A DNA stretch of 64,000 nt from Periconia sp. R9002 (lineage: Eukaryota; Ascomycota; Dothideomycetes; Pleosporales; Periconiaceae). Below are positions 12,401 to 23,029 of the stretch, in pieces (within the stretch, counting starts at the first letter, position 1; every line of letters begins with the position of its first letter). The notes under the pieces are model-generated. The model had not been told where the DNA came from and searched no databases. It saw only the letters and a list, made by a program, of their open reading frames with translations. The position numbers and the translations under genes were made by a program. The stretch is taken from contig JAMAHW010000058.1 in the NCBI GenBank assembly GCA_023627715.1, forward strand, positions 62,001-126,000. The letters run 5' to 3'.

Positions 12401-13934
12401 GGCTGACGACGTGGTCCTCTTGGATAGGTGGGTGCGGTGTCGTTACAGTAGACAGATTACTTCTGGAATACCCATCGGATGATCCAATGTGCTGCGGCAT
12501 GGCCTGTGGGATGTATGGCTGGACCTGCTGGTCTGATGAATTAGGCTGTTGGAGTTGGTATACGGAACATCGATCTTGCGATTGTACTTGCGGTGGAGGA
12601 TAGGGTTGTTGATGTGGCGGTGGCGAATGGACGGTAGAGGAGTACTGAAATGGTGTGGGGCTGTGATGGTTCGAGCTCATTGGCGTCCTGGGTGGGGGAG
12701 GAAAGTATGCTTGTCCAGTCTGGCCGGGCTGTGGAGTATGAGGTTGAGCCATTTGAATAGGTTGAGGAAGGTGAGCCTGCACCGTTTGATTTGATTGAGA
12801 GTTATGGGTTTGGCTCAACTGGTTAGATTGGGGAATATAACTATATCCTTCCCCCCCAGACTGCGGAACGTGGCCTGTATGTTGTAGCACTCGAGGAGGT
12901 CCCTGGTGTTGAATAGTGGGTATCCCAGTCGTAACGGCCCCTTCGGCCAATTCATGCTGATTCTGTGTATTCGGGAATGCTTCATTTCCTTGTATCTCTT
13001 CCGAGTTGTTTGAAAGGGACGGCTTGATAACTTCCTGTCTTGAGACTGGAATTCGTGAAGCAGATTGCTCTGGTACATTGCTTGCAGGCAATTCTACGGC
13101 TGAAGACACAGAAGGTGGAGCTGGTGCAGCAACATTGGTATTTGCTGCAGTTGGTGTCGGCGAGCCCCAGTGTGATGTGTTTTCCGCAGGCGGTGACCAC
13201 GGGTGGCTCGGAGGAGCGGGAGAAGAAACCTCGTTCAGAGGGGAGTACCTAGGATGTGAAAAGCTATTTTGGCTTGGCAGAGATGGCGGAGCTGGGGAAG
13301 ATGCTACCGAAGAGGTAAGACTATTTGATTGTGTGAAATTATTTGTATATGGAGGGTTTTGGTGTGGACTCGGCGAGGTTTGTTGAGATGATTGTTGAAA
13401 CTGTTGTAATTGAGGTTGCAACTGTGAATATTGTTGAGTTGTCTGTTGGATCTGCTGCGCTGCAACTGGGTGGAAATGTGGTTGGGCGTGAGGTGAAACG
13501 AGTAAACTTGGGCTTTGATGTTGCTGAGTAGTGTATGGTTGAGTACATTGGGGTTGAGGGGATGGCACGGAATGGAATGGTCCTGGAGCGTGCGTGTTCG
13601 CTACTCTGTACTGGGGTGACTGTGCTGCACTGGGCTGCGGAAAGGTTTGTTGCGGGGGGAAATAATTGCTGGGCGGCGCTGGCGGTTGCTGGTAAGGGCT
13701 TTGATATTGCGGACTTTGTCCATATATGCCCGGAGGCGCATGTTGCTGAACTCCTTGGTTGAAGTATGGCGACGGAGTCGGATTCGAGGAGGGGCCCTGA
13801 GCGTATTGCTGAGAAACTGAGTACCCGGCGTGCAGACTTTGCGAATGCGGATAGTTTTGATCTTTATCAGGGCCTATTAGAACCGGCTTGATCTCTTGCA
13901 CAAGCTTTTTGCCCGCCTTGAATAGTGAAGACAT
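9456..13934 (-). CDS. Patatin-like phospholipase fused to a Cys/His-rich zinc-finger region
   Basis: Seven exons keep one open frame of about 1342 aa: 11594-13934, 11151-11516, 10485-11060, 10192-10404, 9928-10119, 9702-9878 and 9456-9619. The ATG at 13932-13934 (MSSLFKAGKKLVQEIKP) is the first in frame. Residues about 25-570 are low-complexity, rich in Gln, Pro, Ser and Tyr. The patatin domain follows with oxyanion loop DGGGVRG (about 574-580), nucleophile GTSTG (Ser about 615) and the DG dyad in YVDGALRYNNPI (Asp about 763), so it should be a catalytically competent serine lipid hydrolase. The last ~430 residues hold many CxxC pairs (CEFCEDCH, CWYCAKES, CQTCNKALCRNC, CDFC, CPDC) with histidines, resembling B-box/RING-like zinc binding. 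The 9879 intron donor is ambiguous (9927 or 9933), and the 10484 donor (GTTTGC) is weak. Patatins of this kind act as effectors in fungal incompatibility systems; that role is inferred here. Confidence 0.85.
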
Positions 13935-14378
13935 GACTGGCAGTGGAAAACTCGGGTGTGCCCGAGAGGTATTGCCGAGAGGGGCAGAGGAATGGGCCAC
14001 CAGAGCCTTAATATTTATTTTTGGAGGTAGGGCTAAGGCTCAGCCGCACATATCCGTGGAATGTAGCGAATACGAGATGGGTGCAGGGCGTGTAGCAATG
14101 TTGCAGTTAGAGTCTCAAGCCACGGCCAATCACAACTCTAGATCGAAAAAAGCAATGCGTTTTCTCGACCCAAGCATTCAATAAAGGAACTTTTAATAGA
14201 CAAATAATTGTCTAATATAGGCTACGGTAAAGACTTATCTACTATCTTCGCAGATGCTTCTAAACTTGGTCTTGTAGAGCAAACTAGAGGTGAGGTTTGT
14301 ATGGAAAGCAGCGACCTTCGGAGATTCCTTTGAGTATTTGCAAGCGAACCAATGTAGTTAGGTGTCTTTACCTCTAAC

Positions 14379-14428
14379 ATTGAACTAGGTGATGAACGGA
14401 CCTATTGAACTAGGTGGTGAACGGACCT
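14379..14428. repeat. 25-bp tandem duplication
   Basis: Two adjacent 25-bp units starting ATTGAACTAGGT and ending GAACGGACCT differ at one base; a partial third unit (AGAACGGACC) follows. Confidence 0.7.
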
Positions 14429-14973
14429 CCAGAACGGACCGTTAGCTTACGCTGAGGTACATCTTTCTCTCGAGATCAAATACAGCGCAGGTGAATACGG
14501 TGGTGGTTCAGTACGGAATCTAGACCCATCAGTTCGCCGCATCGTAGGAGGCTTTGAACTTAACCTTAAAAATGTGATAAGCGCTTCTTTTAGGAAGAAT
14601 AACCATGCTTATGCCGCTTGAGAAATTAGTGCGCAGACGCCTTAATCGGCTGGACTCATTACGAATGTTAGCTTATAGACACACGAGTATAGTTTCAAGA
14701 TGGAGGGAGGAAAGTGTCATTAAAGCCTACTAAACTGCATGGATGACGAAGTCACGTACCAAAGATATATAACAAAAAATTTCCTGTGGTTAATGTCCTC
14801 AAATAAACCAGAACATTTTGAGCCATAATTTCATTCTATTTCGTCTAAGACCCTTGTTGTTACTTTCATTATCCTTCAAAACCCTAGGACGCATTCTTCC
14901 TCACAAAATGTTCTTCAACTCCATATGGCACGGAAGAACATATATCTCTTTTGGGCAGTGTACCCCCCCTCCA

Positions 14974-15019
14974 CCTGTGTCGATACCCAGGGAAGCGATA
15001 CCCTGTGAGAATCAATTTC
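14974..15019 (+). repeat. Dispersed repeat, copy 1
   Basis: About 45 bp starting CCTGTGTCGATACCCA and ending ATCAATTT recurs at 20538-20583 with scattered, mainly transition differences. Probably a fragment of a degraded transposable element; family not identified. Confidence 0.55.
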
Positions 15020-16080
15020 AATTTCATATTTCCTTTGGGAACTTTTTCCTACGACCTACTTAAATCCACTTTTTTTTCTAGGCATGGGTAGTGCAGGTAG
15101 TGCTTCGGTACACCCTACTTATCTAAAAATTCTTGGGTAATGGAACTTTAGTGTAGAGATGACGGGCTAGTGACGCTTTAACCTACCGTATGTTTGGTTC
15201 TACAATCTACGGATTATACCTATCATAACGTCTCCCCTCGCAGGGCTTTATTTTTTCCAGCCCAATTGGATTAAATATTGGGCTGAAAAGGAGGCGTAGT
15301 AGCCTTCCACATCCAAGAAAATTTGTAACACGAAGGAAAGTCGTTAGTAAACAGCGCTTACCATGTCTTGCAGTGAGTCCTCCTTTCAAATTCGGCTGCA
15401 AGAGTGCATCAACCCAGACAACAGACAGCTCTCGCATATGTGGGACGAATTTGAGCGAAATAGTTCCGCTTCAATCAATAAATCAACGTTGTAAGAAAGC
15501 GTAAGCTACAAACATGGAGAGATGAGAATTATGGGGCGATGGAAGTACAGATGATGACCTGGGGCGTGGAGGAGTCATACGCCATATTCTTCACCGCCTG
15601 CATCAAGAGGCACGCTCCATTAAATGCAACACGTCTTGAAAGAAAAATCGCCCTTTACTCTAAGTCTCAACCAGCATTCTAACCTGGAATACCTATAATC
15701 TGTAAAATAAATATCTGTTAGAGACTGTGAATTCACACTCCACAAATTTCGGCATAAGCCAATCCTTAGCATATCGCCCGCATTCAAGTCCACTCATATA
15801 TAGTACGACATGCTCGGAGCCGCATCACACATTCAAATTGATTTCCAAGACACCCCTGTGTAAGAGGCGCCTCCTCCATCACCACAAATGTACCATAGCA
15901 CATCATCCCTACCTCAATGGGACACGTCCCGGTTATTATAAACACACCCTTTGGCCCACATTGACTCGGATTTACACTAATTGTGCAACGTGCTGGAAAT
16001 ATGGCTGGATTACACGTCCCCCGGCACCCGCTTCACGAACAGAAATACATCGTTACGCTGCGGTAGAAACTCCGTTAACA

Positions 16081-16857
16081 CTAATTGAAAAGACCAAGTC
16101 GGCCCGCTGTAGATGTGGGGCTGGCAGTAGGAACACATTTGCCGAAACAGCCGCCGGGTGGACATGATGACATAGTCTGAGAGCAGGTCGAGCCTGGTGG
16201 GCACACGGGAATATCTGGAGGAAGAGCAAGCTGGCAACTTGTTGGAGATGGGGTAGGAACACACTTTCCAAAACAGCCACCGGGCGGACATGATGACATA
16301 GTCTGAGAGCAGGTCGATCCTGGTGGGCATACGGGAATATCTGGAGGAAGAGCGAGTTGGCAACGTGAGGGGGTTGATGTGGGTGGTGTCGTTGTTTTCG
16401 CCGTGCAGACACCTCGGCAAAATCCGGTCACGGTGCACGACTCTATTGGCGTGCAAAGTGAGTCAGGACCACATGGAGTGGGTAGGACCACGTTGCAGAA
16501 CGAGGTAGTTGATGGGTCGAGGGAAACACATTTCCCTGGACATCCTCCTGGTATGGAACAGATGACCGTTGGTGAGCACACTGAGCGGGGAGCACATTGA
16601 GAGACGGCTGGCGGAAGACCTGCGTAGCATGATGTTACTGTCGGCGCTGTCGTCGCGATGCAACATCTACCACAACGATTCCAGTGATTACATTGAATGC
16701 TGGGCGTACATATTGATCCAGAGTTGCAATGATTCTTTCCGCCAACATTGCAAACGTCGACAATCCAAGTTGGAGTGGCCGCAGGTGAATATGAATAACG
16801 ATGTGCCGCTGTCAGCAACGGGACGATAAGGAGAAGTAGATTCATGGAATTCATCAT
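16081..16857 (-). CDS. Secreted six-cysteine repeat protein
   Basis: A 258-aa intronless frame with a hydrophobic signal peptide (MNLLLLIVPLLTAAH). It has five tandem modules of about 40 aa with pattern C-x(7-10)-C-x5-C-x(5-6)-C-x(4-5)-C-x3-C, separated by short Thr/Pro/Ser linkers. The last two modules (CQLALPPDIPVCPPGSTC...) are almost identical and arise from a 126-bp tandem duplication covering about 16120-16370. No catalytic motif is seen, and I do not recognise the module as a named domain. Cysteine spacing suggests disulfide-stabilised knots outside the cell. A cell-wall, adhesin-like or effector role is possible but unproven. Confidence 0.72.
   Translation of the reverse strand: MMNSMNLLLLIVPLLTAAHRYSYSPAATPTWIVDVCNVGGKNHCNSGSICTPSIQCNHWNRCGRCCIATTAPTVTSCYAGLPPAVSQCAPRSVCSPTVICSIPGGCPGKCVSLDPSTTSFCNVVLPTPCGPDSLCTPIESCTVTGFCRGVCTAKTTTPPTSTPSRCQLALPPDIPVCPPGSTCSQTMSSCPPGGCFGKCVPTPSPTSCQLALPPDIPVCPPGSTCSQTMSSCPPGGCFGKCVPTASPTSTAGRLGLFN
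16120..16370 (-). repeat. 126-bp near-identical in-frame tandem repeat
   Basis: Two copies with a 126-nt period encode the last two six-cysteine modules of the secreted repeat protein. The core around GACATGATGACATAGTCTGA is identical in both, pointing to recent duplication or gene conversion. Confidence 0.75.
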
Positions 16858-17479
16858 TAACAGATTGTCATTGTTGAATAAGAGAAAGAATACTCCTTCA
16901 TCGATGTGGATGGCAAAGCGCTTTTAGATAAATGGGGTGAATCTAGATGTGGTAGGGTGATCGTTAACTCAGTTCTCGTATTCATTATATCCCACGATCA
17001 TTCGTTGAAAGCCCATCATCCTATCGTCGTACGTCAAGTTGATGTGGCACGATCAGAGCGGGGAGGGGATCCAGACCGTTCGTATTGTTCAGTCAATGAT
17101 ATCCCAGTGGGTTAAAATAAATATGTCGCTCGTCGAAGTAGTCATCCGACAGGCAGCCATCCTCAGAGGTCCGGCCTCAATCGTCTGATAGTTCCATCCT
17201 CACTACTTCTAGGCGTCAGGATGTGGGGCTCTGGCTGATGGAGAGTTATCCATGTTTCGCAGATGTCATCTCAATCGACCATGGCGACGAGGCAACTTTT
17301 CGAATACCAATTTTACTCAAGAGTCACGCCCTTCTATTCAATATCGATTCACAATCGGAAATAACCCACAAGCCTATTCTTGAAAAGAATAGATACATAT
17401 ATTAGCGGTGCAAAATGATCAAAATACAATTAGAAAAGAACTAGTTTTCCGAAACTTCTGGGGCACCATTCGTACCCGA

Positions 17480-18055
17480 TCAGCAATTATGCGCCATTCG
17501 AAATCCAACATGTGGATATATGCTATCTTGCCAGAACTCGACTCCCCCTTCACTCAATTCAGGCGAAATCGCAATGCGATACGACATAGTTGGCTGACAA
17601 GCCGCTGAATTAATCACAATCTTCTTATCCTCAGCAACAGGCTGGTTTACGGCAAGGGCAGGGACCGTGCCGAAAAGGAACCCAATTGAAGGTGCAGTAT
17701 TCCAAGTAGCATTATCCGAGATTGGAGCCGCGGTGTTATAGACAGAGAGTCTGCTCGCCGCGCCAGCGATGCCGAGCAATTGTGGATAATCCTTCGGGAA
17801 GAAAAGCTCAAGCTGGCAGGCCCAGGACCCTGAAGGAACGTTAAACTGAATAAGGGTGTCGATGACAGAATTGGAGCTTTTCCAGACTAAGACGTAAGGT
17901 CCATTGGCACCGACAGTTGGGCTATATTTTTGAATGAAGCCTTGATAGGACGGGTATTGAAGGGTGCACTGGCGGGCGTAAACATTGGTAGGCGCCGCGA
18001 CGGATGTTCCCGTGAGAATGGCGAGGAGTGAGGGTAGTAAAGATAGAAGAAGCAT
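17480..18055 (-). CDS. Secreted But2-like domain protein
   Basis: A 191-aa frame with a signal peptide (MLLLSLLPSLLAILTGTSVA). The mature region (YPSYQGFIQKYSP...GPYVLVWKSSN...IQFNVPSGSWACQLELFFP) resembles the ubiquitin-3-binding But2 C-terminal-like domain, a beta-rich secreted domain common in filamentous ascomycetes. Four cysteines are present in the mature part. No enzymatic motif; function of such proteins is not established. ATG at 18053-18055 is chosen because the signal peptide starts there. The assignment is from pattern memory and moderately sure; the gene call itself is strong. Confidence 0.72.
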   Translation of the reverse strand: MLLLSLLPSLLAILTGTSVAAPTNVYARQCTLQYPSYQGFIQKYSPTVGANGPYVLVWKSSNSVIDTLIQFNVPSGSWACQLELFFPKDYPQLLGIAGAASRLSVYNTAAPISDNATWNTAPSIGFLFGTVPALAVNQPVAEDKKIVINSAACQPTMSYRIAISPELSEGGVEFWQDSIYPHVGFRMAHNC

Positions 18056-18598
18056 GTTTTCGTGCTGTTTGAAATACGTGAATCTTTGGATGATGTTTGT
18101 TCAATATGAATTTGGCGCATTCCCATACAGGAAGTGTCTAGATATAATCATCTAGGTAAACCTGGCTCCCTCCAGATCAATGGTTCATGTTATAATGGCC
18201 TGATATTAAAGTTCGTGATGTCGTGAGTATCATGATTGTCCGGCCATCAGAATAGTTTCTCCTGAGGTGGGGAGATATCAGCCAGCGCCTAATGCGGGGT
18301 AGAGGGGGACACGAAGGGAGCTGAGAGCGTGCATGGAACTTTCAAAACTATGAAAGTACGGTAAGAAGGGTAAAAACACCACACTAAATCATGCATAATT
18401 CACACCACCCTGATATTGGGTGAGGGAAATGTATGGTCTCGAACCATGGACGAAATGATTATGTTTGCACTCCGTTCGTCTAAATTGTATACATATATAA
18501 ACTGAGCGTCTTTGATTCAAAATTTTGAAACTAGTATTAAGGCTATATAATTCACGAATGTACTTGTCTCGAACATCCTCACTTATTACCGTATCACC
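18056..18598. other. Shared divergent promoter region
   Basis: About 540 bp between the divergently transcribed But2-like and calpain-like genes. No clear element beyond AT-rich stretches. Confidence 0.4.
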
Positions 18599-19990
18599 AT
18601 GTCTCAAAAAGAGGAGCAACCCCAGGTGGCGCAATACCCCCCTGTGCCGGCCGCTTTAAGAACGCATGAACGGCAACCAGTCGGAATCATCAATCCGTAT
18701 GCGCTTGTGGAAGCAATACTGCGCCGGAAAATTGATTGGCGCAATCCTGAGAGTTTCAAACTAATGTCTGACGTTCTACAGACGGATTACCATGAGCTTT
18801 TTGATCCCAAATACAGCTCTCCCCTATTTGCTGGATTCAAGCTCAACAAGGAGACTATGCGCATGGAAAAGCTTGACCCTTCAGAAATAAAAGTCGTTGA
18901 TCCTAGCGAGCAGCTCACTCCGGATTTGTCGAAGGTTAAGACACTGAAGGATCTACAACAGTTCGGCATCAAGAATCTGGATGAGGTGGTGGTCTCTGAC
19001 GCTGTAGTCCAGAACGGGAAACTCAAACTCACTGCGAATGCCCCGTCTCTAGACAAGACCATGACCAACCGCACTATTCCCAAGTACATTGCTCCACTGG
19101 TCATCGCCCCTCTTGGTATGAAGGAAGCGAGAACCACGACAAACGACGGCGACTGGCAGCCTGAAGGATATCTCTGGAAAGACATGGGCGACTTCTTCAA
19201 GGATGTCACTGAATACAGCGACCCTGTGCAAGGAACAGTGGCCAATTGCTGGCTTATCGCAGCCATGGCCGCAGTTGCTTGGGCCCAGCCGTATGCCATC
19301 GTTCATAGAAATAGGGCCACGGGACAGGGTGAGACCGATCGCACTAACGCCATCACATTCTACCAGAAAGGCGGTAACCACGACGCCCCCACGGCCACAG
19401 TAGAAGTTACCGACAAAACCGTTGTGTATCAGTGGGGTGACTACTCGCCCTTCTGTACCTCTCAAGATTCTGGAGAGATCTGGCCCATGGTCTACGAAAA
19501 GGCCTTCGCAAAGTGGTGCACGCAGAATCAAGGGGATTGTCCCAACATCCCAGAAACCGCCTGGGGATATTCCGATATTGCTATGGCACAGCTGACCAAT
19601 ACCACGCCGTACTACTACGACACTTGGTCGCGAACCCCCGAGGAGCTCTGGGGTATAGTTCGCGAGAACTCAGTGGCTTTCAAGACGGTCAACCCTATGA
19701 CGGCAAATACATACTCCAGCGGCGACCAATATTCCGGAAGCAACATTGCGGCATGTCATGCATATACCTGTTTAGGATGGACCCTTGCCAATGGGCAGAA
19801 ATATATCATTCTACGCAATCCTTGGGGATTTTATGAACCGTCTGGAATGGGCAATACGTACGATGGCCTCTTAACGTTGTTTGATACAAGCTTTTGGAGG
19901 CCGATTGATATGATAAGCAATGACGGGGTATTTGCTTTGGAGATTTCAGCCTTCAAATATTACTATGCTGCGTTGTGTGTCGCGAAATGA
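18599..19990 (+). CDS. Calpain-like cysteine protease
   Basis: An intronless 463-aa protein whose second half is a C2-family catalytic domain. All three catalytic residues are visible: Cys217 in VANCWLIAAMAA, His387 in AACHAYTCLGW and Asn407 in ILRNPWG. There is no signal peptide, no calcium-binding EF-hand region and no C2-like tail, so it is essentially a catalytic core with a 200-residue N-terminal region of unknown nature. It is likely cytosolic. Calpains cleave proteins at limited sites, normally under calcium control; the missing regulatory modules suggest a different control here. Start at 18599 is the first ATG and sits in a reasonable context (ACC before it). Confidence 0.85.
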   Translation: MSQKEEQPQVAQYPPVPAALRTHERQPVGIINPYALVEAILRRKIDWRNPESFKLMSDVLQTDYHELFDPKYSSPLFAGFKLNKETMRMEKLDPSEIKVVDPSEQLTPDLSKVKTLKDLQQFGIKNLDEVVVSDAVVQNGKLKLTANAPSLDKTMTNRTIPKYIAPLVIAPLGMKEARTTTNDGDWQPEGYLWKDMGDFFKDVTEYSDPVQGTVANCWLIAAMAAVAWAQPYAIVHRNRATGQGETDRTNAITFYQKGGNHDAPTATVEVTDKTVVYQWGDYSPFCTSQDSGEIWPMVYEKAFAKWCTQNQGDCPNIPETAWGYSDIAMAQLTNTTPYYYDTWSRTPEELWGIVRENSVAFKTVNPMTANTYSSGDQYSGSNIAACHAYTCLGWTLANGQKYIILRNPWGFYEPSGMGNTYDGLLTLFDTSFWRPIDMISNDGVFALEISAFKYYYAALCVAK

Positions 19991-21549
19991 AGACAACTGC
20001 CGGTTCATTCATATTTCCTTGAATTCTTTAGTCATGTATCGTGGTATCCGAAAAAAAGTGGAAAGCTTCTATAGTTAATGAAGGGCAACATAACAAAGTC
20101 TGTCTCTAAAATGATTGTATTTCTGCATAATTTGTCCAACTGGGCTAGAATGGCCATCTTTAAGTTGAGCCCTTAAGTATTGACAGAGGACTCTGAAGCT
20201 TAGTCAATACACGCAGACTGGAATGGAAAGTTATTGCAAGTTGGAATGTCAGTTTCTCTATTACCTCCTACCTCCGACGTTTAGGATCGGCTGCTTTCCT
20301 AGTATTGTTCCACCAAAGATCGAGATAAGCAGCCTAATGAACCTGATCCAACAAACAGTAGTGTTGGTGAAGTCGAACGAACAAGCTCTAAACATAATTC
20401 CTCCAGACTTCCTAGCACAATAGCATGGTTGCATGAAAGCAAATCTTGATATAATATTGCTGAGTGCCTTCATGTTGGCGAGTCAAAAACTATGCAGAGT
20501 GTCGTGGCCGAGGATGGTACCAATTGTTTTTCCCCTACCTGTGTCGATACCCAAGGTAGCAATACTCTGTGTTGATCAATTTACATTACCTGCAGAGTTG
20601 GCCGATAGCTGCGGCCCAATTCCTTGAGGACATACTCCGCCATAATATGATGATGAGTTGAGAAAGGGATTATCCAGTTGTTTGTTTGGCTACGTTACAG
20701 CTTATGCGGGACTCCAACTACAAGGCGAGGCACTGCGAAGACGCCGTGAGCCAAATAGTTTAAAGAAGATAAAAACATTTGTGTCTTTAGCATTTAAATT
20801 GCACACTTGCGACTAGACTCTAGCGGTCAAAATGGAATGCTTAATCAGATGCATCTGTTGCGACTAAATATTTTAGATTAGCCAGTCAGTTTAAACATAA
20901 TCGTCAGACTACCTGAAACATTAGAAAATATGTGCGTATATCACATAAGGAAAAGGCTGACGATATAAATCAGCGAAGCAGAAATTTACTAGGAAAGAGA
21001 TATTGGATATTCATCTGAAAAAAACGGATTGTGGTATATACTTATAGCATGCATCCTAAATGAAATGCGACAAATGAATGTCACCATGGTGACGACCCCA
21101 CAGTAGTGGAAAAGATGGTAAGTAAAGAAACTCGAGTTCGCACATCTAGCAGTAAGGCTCCGACACTAATTTATGAATAATTATTATGTCTAGGCTGGCA
21201 CGTCCACAGGCCATAAGTTCGTAACCGACTATCCATATTAAAACCGCAAGCAATCATATAATTCTTCTCTCACTTTACATGATCTAAACACAAATTCACA
21301 AAATTTAGTACAGCGCAACTTAGTATGATTAGGAATCAAAGGCTAGGGGGCGAGAGGGAGCCGAGACAGTCAAGCTAGCGGATGCATTTGGTTCTTCCAC
21401 GCTACACGGCTATCTTCTTATTACTATCCCTCGTTATTATATTCACAACCTTCACATCAGAAAATCGACTTTCCACCTAATGTGTTGAAGTTTGTATATT
21501 TCTATAAAGCTATCATCGGTAGCATGGTAAAATTTTGCTAGGATACTAC
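19991..21549. other. Intergenic with degraded repeat
   Basis: About 1.5 kb, AT-rich, without a recognisable gene. Contains copy 2 of the dispersed repeat at 20538-20583. Confidence 0.5.
20538..20583 (+). repeat. Dispersed repeat, copy 2
   Basis: Partner of 14974-15019: begins CCTGTGTCGATACCCA and ends ATCAATTT, with interior transition differences. Confidence 0.55.
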
Positions 21550-23029
21550 CTAGCTAGAACGGCAAGTAAATGGACTATGCGCAGTTCCTGTGGTCGTAAG
21601 ATCGATAATGTCCACAATCGTAGCATAGCTGCCTGCTCCCAGTGTGACAATGCCGATGATAAAAGCAAGCAAGCACGCCGCGCTAGTAACCAAGTTTTCC
21701 TTTGAATAGAAACTGCCCTCCTTCAACAGGAAGAACCACATAACAGCTGGAATCCAGAAAGAGAAACCCGATACAAATAGTGCAGACGCAAGCGATAGGA
21801 GATCAGAGAAGATGGGAATAGCCTCGGCAATGACCCACGCGATAACGGTGAAAACAATAACGAGAAAAATCCAGGATGCCCATCCAGCGGGAGTGTTGAT
21901 GTATCGCAGAACGGAGTTTTTGAACATGCGAGCGTGGATGTAACGGAGTGCGACAGTGGTATTGATAGATCCAGAGATGAAAATGACAGGTAGGGCAATG
22001 CCGAACGCGATTTTGGACACAAGCGGACTGGCGGAAAGAAGAGCAGGTGATTGCACATCTTTCCCAATAAAAGCATAACTATATGAAAGGCAGGGTCAGC
22101 ATACATAGCAAATAATGAAGGGAAATGTACAACAAGAATACGAACCATAGAGCGCCAGTTAACGTGTAAATGCAGATTTGAATTATTCCGGATGCCCAGA
22201 TACTCTTCATGTATTCGGTGGGGGTGTGCATCTCATCCATGAAAGAAAATTGACCGATCGCAAAGCTGAATGCGAAGATGATGTTGCTCACAGCCACAAA
22301 GGCTTCTGAAAATTTCAAATCTTCCTTAGGCCACGCTGACCAATCCACAGAAGACATACCTCCCGGAGCGTTCGTTGCTTGTACGCCGGTTGCAATGATA
22401 GTAATGCCAATAGCAAGAACGATAGAAGCGAAATCGATGTAACCGAGAACTGCAACTTCAGAAAATGACGGTGGGATGGCGAGAATCAAAAGTATAATGG
22501 CAGAGATGGCAGAGAAGACAATGGAACAGACGTGCCCGCCGTTGAGGTCGATCAAAGCAATGCTTCCAGTCAAGGCGTGAGAACCGACAACCATGACCAG
22601 CTCCAGGACTAAGGCAGCACCAAAGATTTCGTAGCCAAAGCGACCGAGGAGAAGGCGGCCTGCGTCCGCGTATGAAGCGACCTCTGGATATTTCAGTTTG
22701 ACCTGACCCACGAGGTAGCTTGTGAAGATAGAAACACAGCCGAGGGTGATAGTGAGGAAGACGCCAGGAAACATGCCAAGCGTTGCGTATGCTTTGGGTA
22801 AGCTCAGCGCACCGAGGGCGATGGCTTCTACTATGGTGACAACTGCGAGGCGTTTCCATCCTAGGCGGTGGAAATGGGCGTTTCCGTCTGCTGCAATCTG
22901 CTTGATACGTTGCGAATCAGTTACTTCCCCGAAGATATTGGCGTCATTCATATCGTCCGAGTTCGCGTATTCGCCTTTCCGATCCTTCTTCTGGTGGTGG
23001 GCGGCGGAATTGGTGATTTCGTCGGCCAT
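21550..23029 (-). CDS. Amino-acid transporter (AAAP family)
   Basis: Two exons, 22146-23029 and 21550-22078, joined across a 67-nt intron, give 470 aa. The protein has a hydrophilic N-terminus, then the typical first helices (VEAIALGALSLPKAYATLG) and about eleven membrane segments, including FSFAIGQFSFMDEM and the post-intron YAFIGKDVQSPALLSA. This is the fungal neutral amino-acid permease (MTR-like) pattern, an H+-coupled uptake system of the plasma membrane. The splice keeps the frame (LTGALC/YAFIGKD). Length is normal for the family. Substrate cannot be assigned from sequence alone. Confidence 0.87.

Larger units (their letters stand above)
13935..16080. other. Intergenic with repeat relics
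   Basis: Promoter side of the patatin gene and about 2 kb without a recognisable gene. Contains the 25-bp tandem repeat at 14379-14428, one copy of a dispersed repeat at 14974-15019, and a 9-bp perfect hairpin at 15258-15285 (CAGCCCAAT / ATTGGGCTG). Confidence 0.5.

Noticed and set aside
12549..13762. Several plus-strand open frames opposite the patatin gene
   Set aside because: They are antisense shadows of the Q/P-rich repeat coding; the minus frame has the domains and introns.
15258..15285. Perfect 9-bp hairpin
   Set aside because: Too short for a transposon terminus pair and not placed at a gene end; probably chance.
18430..18460. tRNA-like box B on the minus strand (GGTTCGAGACC)
   Set aside because: No matching box A, no acceptor stem and no cloverleaf upstream at the right distance.
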